Shown here: one piece after another, positions 1 through 6,791 of the stretch
Position numbering within the stretch: the first letter of the stretch is position 1
How the letters are laid out: the number at the start of each line of letters is the position of its first letter
Assembly (NCBI GenBank): GCA_020631035.1
Contig: JAHDIA010000172.1
Span: 1-10,174 of the forward strand
Length of the DNA stretch: 10,174 bases
Direction of reading: 5' to 3'
DNA from: Chitinophagales bacterium
GTDB lineage: Bacteria > Bacteroidota > Bacteroidia > Chitinophagales > UBA2359
Notes under the pieces: model-generated
The model's input: the letters and a program-made list of their open reading frames with translations, nothing else
Told to the model about the DNA's origin: nothing
The model's database searches: none
Program-made: the position numbers and the translations under genes

Positions 1-2421
1 AGTTGTAGGTGCTGGTGCTTCGCTGAGGTCTTCGGGTTCAGGTCTATCCATTGTACAGCTCCAAAGCATTGTTGCGGGTACTGTACTCAATCCATAAGCA
101 TTGATACAAGAAAAACCAGGGGAATCGGTACAGTACAAAGTCCCATCTTGGAAATACAAAGTGCCCAATCCATCAGCAGTTGAAATGTAGATGTAGGTAT
201 AAGCCCCACTAAAGTAGGCTATAACCGATAGGTTGTTTTCACAATCGTTGGCGTCTACCAAAGAATTGAGCCAAGGGTAGTCAGGGAAATTGACATCTTC
301 GTTTTCACCTCCATTGTTGCCTCCATTGTCTCCACAATTCCAAGAGTCAATCACATTGTACAATCCATAAGCATTGATACAAGAAAAACCAGGAGAGTCT
401 GCACAATAAAATGTCCCATCTTGATAATACAATTGCCCGCCATCAGGACCATTGACATAAATAAAGTTGTAGGAACCAGCACTGTAAACGCTTGTGCTTA
501 TTCCATCGCAATTGCTAGGACTTACTATATTGCTCAACCAAGGGTAGTCGGTAAATATTGGGTCGTTTGAGGGAGTGTCACCATATAAGTATTGTTCCCA
601 GACCAATGTGCCATTTTGTAGTGCATCTTCCATTGTTGAAATACAGCTTGGTCCCACAGGAGGGGAACAAATAATTTGACCATCACAATTTACCACATAG
701 TAAAAAACAGACAAATTGGGACAAGGTTCTCCTGATGGATTGAGTCCCTCTGCTTGTACAAGTGTAAAATAGGTATCCTCTTCATATTCAAATTGATAAA
801 TGGATTGTGTGTAAGTAGATTCGCATAGACCTGGCTCAACATTATCAAGTAAGGCTTGTACAGATGGCAGTAATAACAATTCATCAATGGTACAATTTGA
901 ATTGCCATCAGTGATGGTTGTATCTCCGCAGGTCCAGGTAGCAGCCACTTCATTTAGTCCATAAGCATTGATACAAGAAAAACCAGGAGAATCAGTACAA
1001 TACAAGGTTCCATCTTGATAATACAATGTACTAGAACCATTGGTATCAGTAACAACCGCAAAATTGTAGGAACCTGTGTTGTAGACAGTAATGGATTCGC
1101 CATTGCAGTTGCTTGGATCAATAATGCTACTGAGCCAAGGAAATTCCCAAAAAGTTGGGTGGTTGTTGGGATCGGTAATATCGGGAGTGTAAGTCCAAAT
1201 AGTAGCAGCTACTGCAGATTGAGCTGTTATTTCTGGAGGACAAGCAATAGTTGTTTGACATATATATTCACCACTACAATTGAAAATAGTTTGTGTAGAT
1301 TGAGGACAACTGATATTTGATGGTGACTCATCATTGGTCGTCAACTTATAATAGATGTTGCCATCTGCTGGAAATTGTGCGATTTCTGTGACTCCACAGG
1401 GATTGGTAGGGGATGCTAGCATACTTTGTATATTGGGCAGTGCCAAAAACTCCTCTAACGAACAAGTAACATTGTATACATTATTGATGATTGGGTTGAC
1501 ACCTTCACACTCAGCTACACATATGTTTTGGTATTCCTGTCCATTGCTGTCATAAACTGGATCGTAATTGTCGGGGCAGCCGCAGTTGACAGGTGGCTCT
1601 GTACAATCTTCTTCTACAATGATTAAATAACTACTATAAGTATAAACGGGACCATAGAGACCCTGAGGGGGTTGTGGGTCACCAGGGGCAGGGCAGTTCA
1701 GTCCATTTCTAACAGCAGTTACAACCAGTTCCATCGTCTCTGTTGGAGTACCTGTCCAGATTCCACAATTGTTGGCATCACAGATTTCACTTGCTACATT
1801 CCAATATACTTGGGCATTAGTCAGTGGACCTGGGGCACCAACAGGACCACAATTGGAAGCAATGTTGGGAATGGGTTCGTTGATTACCCCTAAACTAATG
1901 GAGTCTCCTGCACATATTGTGATGATTTCATTGTAAAAATCATCGATTTCGGCGCATTGGACAGTACAAAGATTGGGATAGGTATTGCCTGCCTCATCGT
2001 AAAATGGACCCTGATAATGTGTACTTTGAAAACAGTCATCACAGTTATTGGGTATTGGAGTTGCATCTTCTATACAAGTAATGAGTATTGTACCAGCGTC
2101 ACTACAACTAGGATTTTCATTGATAAGTTCATAGTCAAAATTAACCGTTTGACCGCCATAATGGGCAAAGTTGACCCCATCAGCATAGCTTGCTCGATAC
2201 CTTGGACCATCTTCAATATCAATAAAAAAGCCTAATGTACCTTGAGACATAAAGCCACATCGATTGAAAACAATTTTCCCTGTATTGTTGGCACAGTCGG
2301 GTTCGGTTTGTGCATAAATTGGGGTGTTGCTAAACCCTAGACAAAGTAGCAATAAACTGCAATAAATTTTCCAGTTTGATTGGTGCCTTTGCCTGACCTT
2401 AATAGTATGTGGTTGATTCAT
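1..2421 (-). CDS. Cys-rich modular secreted protein A, 3' end outside the window (paralogue of 2986-6141)
   Basis: An uninterrupted minus-strand frame of 807 codons starts at the ATG at 2419-2421 and is still open at base 1, so the C-terminus is missing. Residues 1-38 look like a signal peptide (hydrophobic core YCSLLLLCLGF, then IYAQ). Modules follow in order: an N-terminal module (about 43-118, YADGVNFAHYGGQ), a Kazal-like domain (124-168), a beta-type module (170-278), a second Kazal-like domain (279-319, NYDPVYDSNGQEYQN), an M module (319-414), a WL repeat (419-499), a second M module (509-611) and WL repeats at 620-696 and 709-788. The last visible residues are an acidic/Pro linker matching the stretch just before the sorting domain in the paralogue, so roughly 85-100 residues with a T9SS domain probably lie beyond the edge. 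It is presumably extracellular or surface-bound; binding partner and function are not recognisable. The start matches that of the paralogue (both have TIKV shortly after the start). Confidence 0.88.
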   Translation of the reverse strand, partial: MNQPHTIKVRQRHQSNWKIYCSLLLLCLGFSNTPIYAQTEPDCANNTGKIVFNRCGFMSQGTLGFFIDIEDGPRYRASYADGVNFAHYGGQTVNFDYELINENPSCSDAGTILITCIEDATPIPNNCDDCFQSTHYQGPFYDEAGNTYPNLCTVQCAEIDDFYNEIITICAGDSISLGVINEPIPNIASNCGPVGAPGPLTNAQVYWNVASEICDANNCGIWTGTPTETMELVVTAVRNGLNCPAPGDPQPPQGLYGPVYTYSSYLIIVEEDCTEPPVNCGCPDNYDPVYDSNGQEYQNICVAECEGVNPIINNVYNVTCSLEEFLALPNIQSMLASPTNPCGVTEIAQFPADGNIYYKLTTNDESPSNISCPQSTQTIFNCSGEYICQTTIACPPEITAQSAVAATIWTYTPDITDPNNHPTFWEFPWLSSIIDPSNCNGESITVYNTGSYNFAVVTDTNGSSTLYYQDGTLYCTDSPGFSCINAYGLNEVAATWTCGDTTITDGNSNCTIDELLLLPSVQALLDNVEPGLCESTYTQSIYQFEYEEDTYFTLVQAEGLNPSGEPCPNLSVFYYVVNCDGQIICSPPVGPSCISTMEDALQNGTLVWEQYLYGDTPSNDPIFTDYPWLSNIVSPSNCDGISTSVYSAGSYNFIYVNGPDGGQLYYQDGTFYCADSPGFSCINAYGLYNVIDSWNCGDNGGNNGGENEDVNFPDYPWLNSLVDANDCENNLSVIAYFSGAYTYIYISTADGLGTLYFQDGTLYCTDSPGFSCINAYGLSTVPATMLWSCTMDRPEPEDLSEAPAPTT

Positions 2422-2441
2422 TTACTTTTGTGTATTTAAAT
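2422..2441 (-). promoter_or_regulatory. Translation start context of protein A
   Basis: The bases before the ATG at 2421 read (minus strand) ACACAAAAGTAA-ATG, which is A-rich with no GGAGG-like site. This is normal for Bacteroidota, where A-rich leaders replace Shine-Dalgarno pairing. The start was chosen because a signal peptide follows directly and because it aligns with the ATG of the paralogue. Confidence 0.5.
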
Positions 2442-2527
2442 TAAAAAATAAAATTTCCATTTTATCAATGTTTTAGGAATAGGCATAGATTTGCCACTCC
2501 CTAAAATTGGATAAATTAATAGGGTAT

Positions 2528-2555
2528 GTGTATCACTCAATAGAGAGTGATGCAC
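2528..2555 (-). other. Hairpin inside the leader of gene A only
   Basis: Arms 2528-2538 and 2545-2555 are complementary over 11 positions with one mismatch (T31/G52 on the plus strand), around a 6-base loop, AATAGA. It lies between the predicted structured leader and the ATG of gene A, about 107 bases before the start. No T-tract follows in the direction of transcription, so it does not look like a terminator. The leader of the paralogue has no matching hairpin. Role unknown. Confidence 0.4.
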
Positions 2556-2599
2556 CAAACAGGAAAAGTAAATAGATTTAAGTTTTGAGCTTTTAAAAA

Positions 2600-2685
2600 C
2601 ATTTCAATAGAAGTTGGTAACTGCTAGGTGTGTTGTGTGGAGATGGAATAATCTCAATATGGCAGTACTTTTGACCTATTGAATG
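2600..2685 (-). promoter_or_regulatory. Candidate structured 5' leader element of gene A
   Basis: Three nested helices can be drawn. Outer: TTCAATAG (2603-2610) with CTATTGAA (2676-2683), extendable to 11 pairs with one bulge. Middle: ACTGC (2620-2624) with GCAGT (2662-2666), extendable by GT/AC across a bulge. Apical: GAGAT (2640-2644), loop GGAATA, ATCTC (2651-2655). The same plan occurs before the paralogous gene at 6253-6333, at the same distance after the promoter, with a different middle-helix sequence that still pairs. This could be a cis-acting RNA or, as DNA, an operator with dyad symmetry. Two copies from one duplication are weak statistical support, and no known riboswitch is recognised. 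Confidence 0.4.
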
Positions 2686-2708
2686 AAGATGTTTTTGTCT
2701 TTATGTCA

Positions 2709-2740
2709 CAAATGTAGTCTAAAAAGTATATTACTGTCAA
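2709..2740 (-). promoter_or_regulatory. Bacteroidota-type promoter of gene A
   Basis: On the minus strand, TTGAC (from 2740) is followed, 21 bases after its TTG, by TACATTTG (2716-2709). This fits the Bacteroidota consensus of a TTG/TTTG box near -33 and TAnnTTTG near -7. The start point would be near 2702, giving a 5' leader of about 280 bases. The same boxes with the same 21-base spacing occur before the paralogue (6358-6389), while sequence between them has diverged, which is what a selected promoter should show. Confidence 0.65.
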
Positions 2741-2797
2741 GGGGAATTTAAAAAAATGGGATTTAAAATTGAAAATGATGCTCTAGGTAATTAAAAA

Positions 2798-2906
2798 GAA
2801 GCCTAGGATGAGCGGGCGGATAATACGCTTGTACGAAGAACTGAGCATGCGCTGGCTAACCAGCACACACGTAGCCACAGAATCACACACCTTGCCCCAA
2901 AATAAA
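2798..2906. repeat. Dispersed repeat, copy 1 (non-coding)
   Basis: This stretch matches 6614-6723 in the same orientation, about three quarters identical by eye over the best 66 bases. Shared blocks include GGATGAGCGG, ACGCTTGTA, ATGCG, CTAACCAG or TTAACCAG, and GTAGCC. It is richer in G+C than the DNA around it. A short hairpin, GCTGG-CTAA-CCAGC (2851-2864), lies in it; copy 2 has a different but still pairing version. It sits between the stop of the gene at 2986-6141 and the promoter of gene A. No reading frame is convincing on either strand. It may be a REP-like or MITE-derived repeat. Confidence 0.6.
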
Positions 2907-2972
2907 AATTCAAAATTTAAAACTCAATCAAACTAGCAAACCAAGCTCAATGAATCTTAAATTTTGAATTTT
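2905..2972 (-). terminator. AT-rich inverted repeat just after the stop of protein B
   Basis: Perfect 16-bp arms (2905-2920 and 2957-2972, AAAATTCAAAATTTAA and its complement) flank a 36-base loop, 13 bases after the stop codon at 2986. In the direction of transcription, TATTTTGGGG follows. It could act as a weak intrinsic terminator or mRNA 3' end, but the stem contains almost no G/C pairs and the loop is long, so it may only be part of the repeat next to it. A similar arrangement follows the nuclease gene at 6724-6781. Confidence 0.4.
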
Positions 2973-2985
2973 CTAATTTTAAATT

Positions 2986-5900
2986 CTATCTCTGTATCAT
3001 CACACGTTCCATTTTGCTTTGGAAGTTAGAACGCAATTCGACCATATACAGACCATTTTCGTAGGTGCTTAAATCTACTTGAATGTTGCTGTCGTAAGCG
3101 TTGGGAGTTAAATTAAATGTTTCCAACAAACGACCTTGTAAATCGAAAATATTGATTAGCTGTTCTTGCTCAATTTTACTATTGATTTTTACATTAAACA
3201 AACCATTGCTAGGATTGGGGTAAATGGTAAAATCTAAAATAGAATCCTTTGTATCCAATCTATAGGCTGTCTCTTCTTCAGGTGTTGCCTCTTCAACTAT
3301 ATCGCCATCGGGTCTGCCCATCGAACAGCTCCAAAGTATTGTTGCAGGTACTGTACTCAAGCCATAAGCATTGATGCAAGAAAATGCAGGAGAGTCGGTA
3401 CAGTATAAGGTCCCATCTTGGAAATACAAAGTGCCTAGCCCATCAGCAGTTGAAATGTAAATGTAGGTATAAGCCCCACTAAAGTAGGTAATAACTGATA
3501 AGTTGTTTGCACAATCATTGGCATCTACCAAAGTATTGAGCCAGGGATATTCTGGGAAGTCGACTTGTTCATTTCCACCTCCATTGTCCCCACAAGCCCA
3601 AGTATCTACTAGTGTAGATAAACCATAAACATTGAGGCAAGAAAAGCCAGGAGCATCTGCACAATAAAAGGTTCCATCTTGGTAATACAATTCACCACCA
3701 TCTGGACCATTGACATAAATAAAATTGTAGGAGCCTGCACTGTAAACACTTGCTGTTTCGTCATTACAATTGCTAGGATTTACAATTGAACTCAACCAAG
3801 GATAATCTGTAAATATTTGGTCATTTGAAGGATTGGGATTTCCACCAGTATCTCCACAAGTCCAAGTAGCTGCTACATTGTTTAAACCATAGGCATTGAC
3901 ACATGAAAATCCAGGGAAGTCGGTACAATACAATGTGCCATCTTGATAATACAAAAGACTAGAACCATCGGCATAAGTTACAGAGACAAAGTTGTAAGAG
4001 CCCGCATTGTAGACCGTTACACTTGTTCCATCATCGCAACTGTTTGGATTGACGATTGAACTCAACCAAGGATAGTCGGTAAAGATTGGATTGTTGTTGT
4101 TATTTGGGGGTTCATATGTCCATACAATGGTGCCATTTGAGGACGCAGCAGAGATGTCACCATCACATCCTGGTGGAGAACCAACCAAGGCAATGATGCA
4201 AATTTGCTCGCCAGCACAATTGACAATGGAACCAAAAAATTCCTGAACAGGGCAGGGATTCTCTGTTTCGAGATTGGGGTAGGCGTGTAGGCGGAAGTAG
4301 GTTTCGTTGTTGTAGGTAAATTGTGTGATTTGTCCTGTATAAGTACATTGGAATGAACTAGGGGGAGGTATATTGATAACATTTAATAAATCTTCAATGC
4401 TACAAGTTGAACCATTGCCATTGTTTTCACAAGACCATTCTAAGTCAGCACTGCCTAAGTTGTAAGCGTTGACACATGAGAATCCAGGTGAGTCGCTACA
4501 ATAAATAGAACCATCTTGAAAGTACAAAGTCCCACCACTAGGGGAATCAATATAGACAAAGCTATAAGTTCCTTCATTGTATACATAGATTGTTTCACCA
4601 TTGCAGTTGTTGGGGTTCACGATAGAACTTAACCAAGTATATTCTTCAAAAATTGGATTGTTTTCGGTAGGGGGAGGAGTCGTGCATTCTTCGACAAGGA
4701 CCAAATAGGTCAACACTGTTGTTTGGGTATATGAAGAACCATCATTGCAGTAAATAATGGTGTTGACAGTAGCAGATATGGTCGTAGGACCACTTGAGTC
4801 AGTTAGCAATTCAAGTGAAGTGCAGTCTGAGCAGTTGGGAACCGACCAGCTTATGTTAGAAGTCCCAGTTACAGCTCCAGGACAATCGGGTGGAGGTGTA
4901 GGACTGAAATCTATGGTTATGTTTACAGTGTCTCCAATACAAGCTGTTACAAGGTTTTGGTAAGTTTCTGTAATCCCTTCACACTCAGCAATGCATTCGT
5001 TTTGGTACTCTTGTCCATTGATGTCGTATACTGGGTCATACTCATCTGAGCAACCACAATTGACAGGTGGTTCTGTACAACTTTCAACCAGAATGAGGTA
5101 ACTACTATAAGTATAAACAGGACCATAGAGACCTTGAGGTCCCTGAGGTTCACCAGGGGCAGGGCAGTTCATTCCAGTTCTAGTAGCGGTTGCAACCAGA
5201 ACGAGAGAATCTGTTGGTGTACCTGTCCAAGTCGCACAATAATTTGAATTACAGTTTTCACTTGCTACATTCCAATATACTTGTTGGTTATTTAATGGGG
5301 GAGGAGGACCAACAGGGCCACAATTGCTGGCAATATTCTGAATGGGTTCATTGATTGGATATAAGTCTAGTGTTTCTCCTTCACATATGGTAATGATTTC
5401 GTTGTAAAATCCGTCTGTCTCGGCACATCGGGCACTACACAAATTGGAATAGGTATTGCCAGCTACGTCATAAAATGGACCAGGATAAAATTGACTGTAA
5501 GAACAGTCATCACAATTGGAAGGAAGTGGAGAGACATCCTCTATACAAGTGATCTCTATAAAATCATAGACACAAGTGGGAGTGTTGTTAATAAAATTGT
5601 AGTCAAAATTAACGATCTGACCACCATAATGACCGAAGTTGACGCCATCGGCATAGATTGCTTCATATTTTGTTCCATCCTCCAAATGGATCAAAAAAAT
5701 TAAAGGACCTGAACCTGTAAAGCCACATCTTTCAAAATGAATGGTGCCTGTATTGGCATCACAACTGGGCATAGGCGGCTGTGGAGCTTCTTCTATACAA
5801 GTAATAAAAATTGCCTGTTCTGCAACAGCACAAGGAGTCGCAAAGTCAGCTACTTCATAGTCAAAGTTGACGCTTTGTCCTTCGTAGTGGTCAAATACCA

Positions 5901-6141
5901 CGCCGTCGGCATAATAGGGATCGAAAATTTGCCCATCAGTGGTTTCAATAAAAAAATACAAGCCTTGATTGCCACATTGCTCAAAAAAAATGCTGCCAGT
6001 GTTGTTGGTACAATTGGGATCGATTTGGGCGTGGAGGTCATTGCTTATATAGCTTAGGCAAAATAAAAGCAAGCCATATATTGGCCAGAATGCTTTGCAT
6101 TCAGGTACAACTTTAATAGTTTGTTTGTAATTTAATTTCAT
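2986..6141 (-). CDS. Cys-rich modular secreted protein B with T9SS sorting domain
   Basis: 1051 residues from the ATG at 6141. A TTG 30 bases upstream (6171) keeps the frame open, but the ATG aligns with the start of the paralogue and puts a signal peptide at the front (1-38, core YGLLLFCLSYI, end LHA-Q). Order of modules: two N-terminal modules (about 42-117 and 123-200; YADGV, HY.GQ.VNFDY, ITCIE), Kazal-like (208-252), beta-type module (252-360), Kazal-like (360-399, EYDPVYDINGQEYQNEC), beta-type module (399-485), WL repeat (494-572), M module (576-679), WL repeats (684-762, 774-848, 860-939; DYPWLSSIV, LYYQDGTLYC, PGFSC.NAYGL), acidic linker, then a type A T9SS C-terminal domain (about 967-1051; YPNPSNG, FDLQGRLLE, YMVELRS, final KMERVMIQR). 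The protein should be exported by Sec, moved across the outer membrane by T9SS and anchored or released. The many cysteines suggest disulfide-stabilised modules. Adhesion or inhibition of proteases is possible but is inference only. Confidence 0.92.
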   Translation of the reverse strand: MKLNYKQTIKVVPECKAFWPIYGLLLFCLSYISNDLHAQIDPNCTNNTGSIFFEQCGNQGLYFFIETTDGQIFDPYYADGVVFDHYEGQSVNFDYEVADFATPCAVAEQAIFITCIEEAPQPPMPSCDANTGTIHFERCGFTGSGPLIFLIHLEDGTKYEAIYADGVNFGHYGGQIVNFDYNFINNTPTCVYDFIEITCIEDVSPLPSNCDDCSYSQFYPGPFYDVAGNTYSNLCSARCAETDGFYNEIITICEGETLDLYPINEPIQNIASNCGPVGPPPPLNNQQVYWNVASENCNSNYCATWTGTPTDSLVLVATATRTGMNCPAPGEPQGPQGLYGPVYTYSSYLILVESCTEPPVNCGCSDEYDPVYDINGQEYQNECIAECEGITETYQNLVTACIGDTVNITIDFSPTPPPDCPGAVTGTSNISWSVPNCSDCTSLELLTDSSGPTTISATVNTIIYCNDGSSYTQTTVLTYLVLVEECTTPPPTENNPIFEEYTWLSSIVNPNNCNGETIYVYNEGTYSFVYIDSPSGGTLYFQDGSIYCSDSPGFSCVNAYNLGSADLEWSCENNGNGSTCSIEDLLNVINIPPPSSFQCTYTGQITQFTYNNETYFRLHAYPNLETENPCPVQEFFGSIVNCAGEQICIIALVGSPPGCDGDISAASSNGTIVWTYEPPNNNNNPIFTDYPWLSSIVNPNSCDDGTSVTVYNAGSYNFVSVTYADGSSLLYYQDGTLYCTDFPGFSCVNAYGLNNVAATWTCGDTGGNPNPSNDQIFTDYPWLSSIVNPSNCNDETASVYSAGSYNFIYVNGPDGGELYYQDGTFYCADAPGFSCLNVYGLSTLVDTWACGDNGGGNEQVDFPEYPWLNTLVDANDCANNLSVITYFSGAYTYIYISTADGLGTLYFQDGTLYCTDSPAFSCINAYGLSTVPATILWSCSMGRPDGDIVEEATPEEETAYRLDTKDSILDFTIYPNPSNGLFNVKINSKIEQEQLINIFDLQGRLLETFNLTPNAYDSNIQVDLSTYENGLYMVELRSNFQSKMERVMIQR

Positions 6142-6191
6142 TTTTTGTTTTGATAAGGTGGAAAATAGCAATTCAAATAAAAATATACATT

Positions 6192-6206
6192 GACTTGTTC
6201 AGCGGG
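6192..6206. repeat. Solo copy of the MITE-like terminal motif
   Basis: GACTTGTTCAGCGGG here matches the left terminal repeat of the element at 6435-6598 (GACTTGCTCGGCGGG) at 13 of 15 positions. The bases after it (GATGGTAGATGAACG) loosely resemble part of the dispersed repeat at 6629-6641. It lies in the leader of gene B, 51-65 bases before the ATG. It could be a solo end or remnant; chance cannot be excluded for so short a match. Confidence 0.35.
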
Positions 6207-6252
6207 ATGGTAGATGAACGTCTAAAGTTGTTAATGTTTTGTTCAATTAGAA

Positions 6253-6333
6253 TCAATAGAAAGCAATGACTCTGTTGCTAATTTGTTGTGTAGGAGATGA
6301 GTCAATCTCAGTGTTACAGTCCTTTTCTATTGA
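6253..6333 (-). promoter_or_regulatory. Candidate structured 5' leader element of gene B
   Basis: Outer helix TCAATAGAAA (6253-6262) with TTTCTATTGA (6324-6333), 10 perfect pairs. Middle helix GAC-tc-TGT (6269-6276) with ACAGTC, six pairs with a 2-base bulge. Apical hairpin GAGAT (6294-6298), loop GAGTCA, ATCTC (6305-6309). Compared with 2600-2685, the outer and apical helices are largely conserved, the apical loop differs, and the middle helix has changed on both sides while still pairing. The element starts about 24 bases after the -7 box, as in gene A, and ends 112 bases before the ATG. Confidence 0.4.
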
Positions 6334-6357
6334 GGGAAAAAGCTTGTGTTAATGTTA

Positions 6358-6389
6358 CAAATGTAAACCAAAAAAGCTATAAATGTCAA
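6358..6389 (-). promoter_or_regulatory. Bacteroidota-type promoter of gene B
   Basis: On the minus strand, TTGAC (from 6389) and TACATTTG (6365-6358) are separated by 21 bases between TTG and TACATTTG, exactly as in the promoter of the paralogue. The predicted start point is near 6351, giving a 5' leader of about 210 bases. The box pattern is the established Bacteroidota sigma-factor consensus; activity here is inference. Confidence 0.65.
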
Positions 6390-6434
6390 GTGGAAGGTTT
6401 TAATTTCTTTCTTTGACAATTTTTCAAGATAAAA

Positions 6435-6598
6435 TAGACTTGCTCGGCGGGTCAGATTGGAGTGAAAATTGAGCTATTTTCAACCACATGCAGTCTTTTT
6501 GAAGAAGCATAGCCGTAGCTACGTGACTGAAAAAAGGCTGCATGTGGGAAGGAAAGAGCCATTTTTCGCCCAATATGATTTTCCGCCGAACAAGTCTA
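6435..6598. mobile_element. MITE-like foldable element with 16-bp terminal inverted repeats
   Basis: The ends are TAGACTTGCTCGGCGG (6435-6450) and CCGCCGAACAAGTCTA (6583-6598), complementary at 15 of 16 positions. The interior continues the symmetry: CCACATGCAG (6484-6493) pairs with CTGCATGTGG (6538-6547), extended by T- and A-runs, and the centre is the palindrome CGTAGCTACG (6514-6523). The whole 164 bp can fold into one long imperfect hairpin. It has no credible coding content. TA at both outer edges would fit a TA target duplication of the IS630/Tc1-mariner type, with TIRs beginning GACTTG, but TA also belongs to the palindrome, so this is only suggestive. No transposase is in the window. 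It lies upstream of the promoter of gene B. Confidence 0.55.
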
Positions 6599-6613
6599 AT
6601 GATGGAAGATTGG

Positions 6614-6723
6614 GAAGTGCAGGATGAGCGGATGGATGAACGCTTGTATGAAATATGAAGTATGCGTTGGTTAACCAGAGTGAATGTAGCCTCGGAGTCA
6701 ATGACGTTGCAAACAAAAGATCA
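6614..6723. repeat. Dispersed repeat, copy 2 (non-coding)
   Basis: Second copy of the repeat at 2798-2906, same orientation. It starts 16 bp to the right of the MITE-like element and ends at the AT-rich hairpin after the nuclease gene. The internal palindrome TGGTTAACCA (6668-6677) replaces the hairpin with GCTGG/CCAGC arms of copy 1, so pairing is kept although sequence changed. The block GTAGCC followed by a GA(G/A)TCA stretch and TTGC is shared at its right end. No supported gene on either strand. Confidence 0.6.
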
Positions 6724-6781
6724 AGATTAAAAATTGAAGATTGAAAATTCTAAGGAATCTTAAATCTTCAATTTTTAATCT
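6724..6781 (-). terminator. AT-rich inverted repeat just after the nuclease stop
   Basis: Perfect 19-bp arms (6724-6742 and 6763-6781; AGATTAAAAATTGAAGATT and its complement) enclose a 20-base loop, 10 bases after the stop codon at 6792. The minus strand continues TGATCTTTTGTTTG, a weak T-rich tail. It is in the position of a transcription terminator for the 9815-to-6792 gene group, though the stem is AT-rich. It shares GAATCTTAAA with the corresponding hairpin at 2905-2972. Confidence 0.45.
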
Positions 6782-6791
6782 GCAATTAAAT

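Noticed and set aside
1015..2235. Several plus-strand frames of 66-101 codons opposite gene A
   Set aside because: They run antisense to a clearly coding minus-strand frame with repeated domains. Their openness reflects the codon pattern of the Cys- and Thr-rich repeats on the other strand.
4062..4382. Minus-strand frame of 106 codons inside gene B
   Set aside because: Lies in another frame of the long coding region for protein B; composition is not protein-like and no motif is seen.
1..6141. CRISPR-like array suggested by regularly recurring blocks such as the SPGFSC codons
   Set aside because: The recurring blocks are 75-80 residue protein repeats in one open frame, with degenerate DNA and no short identical repeats with unique spacers.
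6519..6716. 65-codon minus-strand frame across the MITE-like element and dispersed repeat
   Set aside because: It crosses two unrelated repeat elements, and the second copy of the repeat does not keep an equivalent frame, so it is not a gene.
6142..6791. tRNA or other classical RNA genes in the gene-free stretches
   Set aside because: No cloverleaf with GTTC-type T-loop or CCA end is recognisable; the foldable parts are repeats and leader elements.
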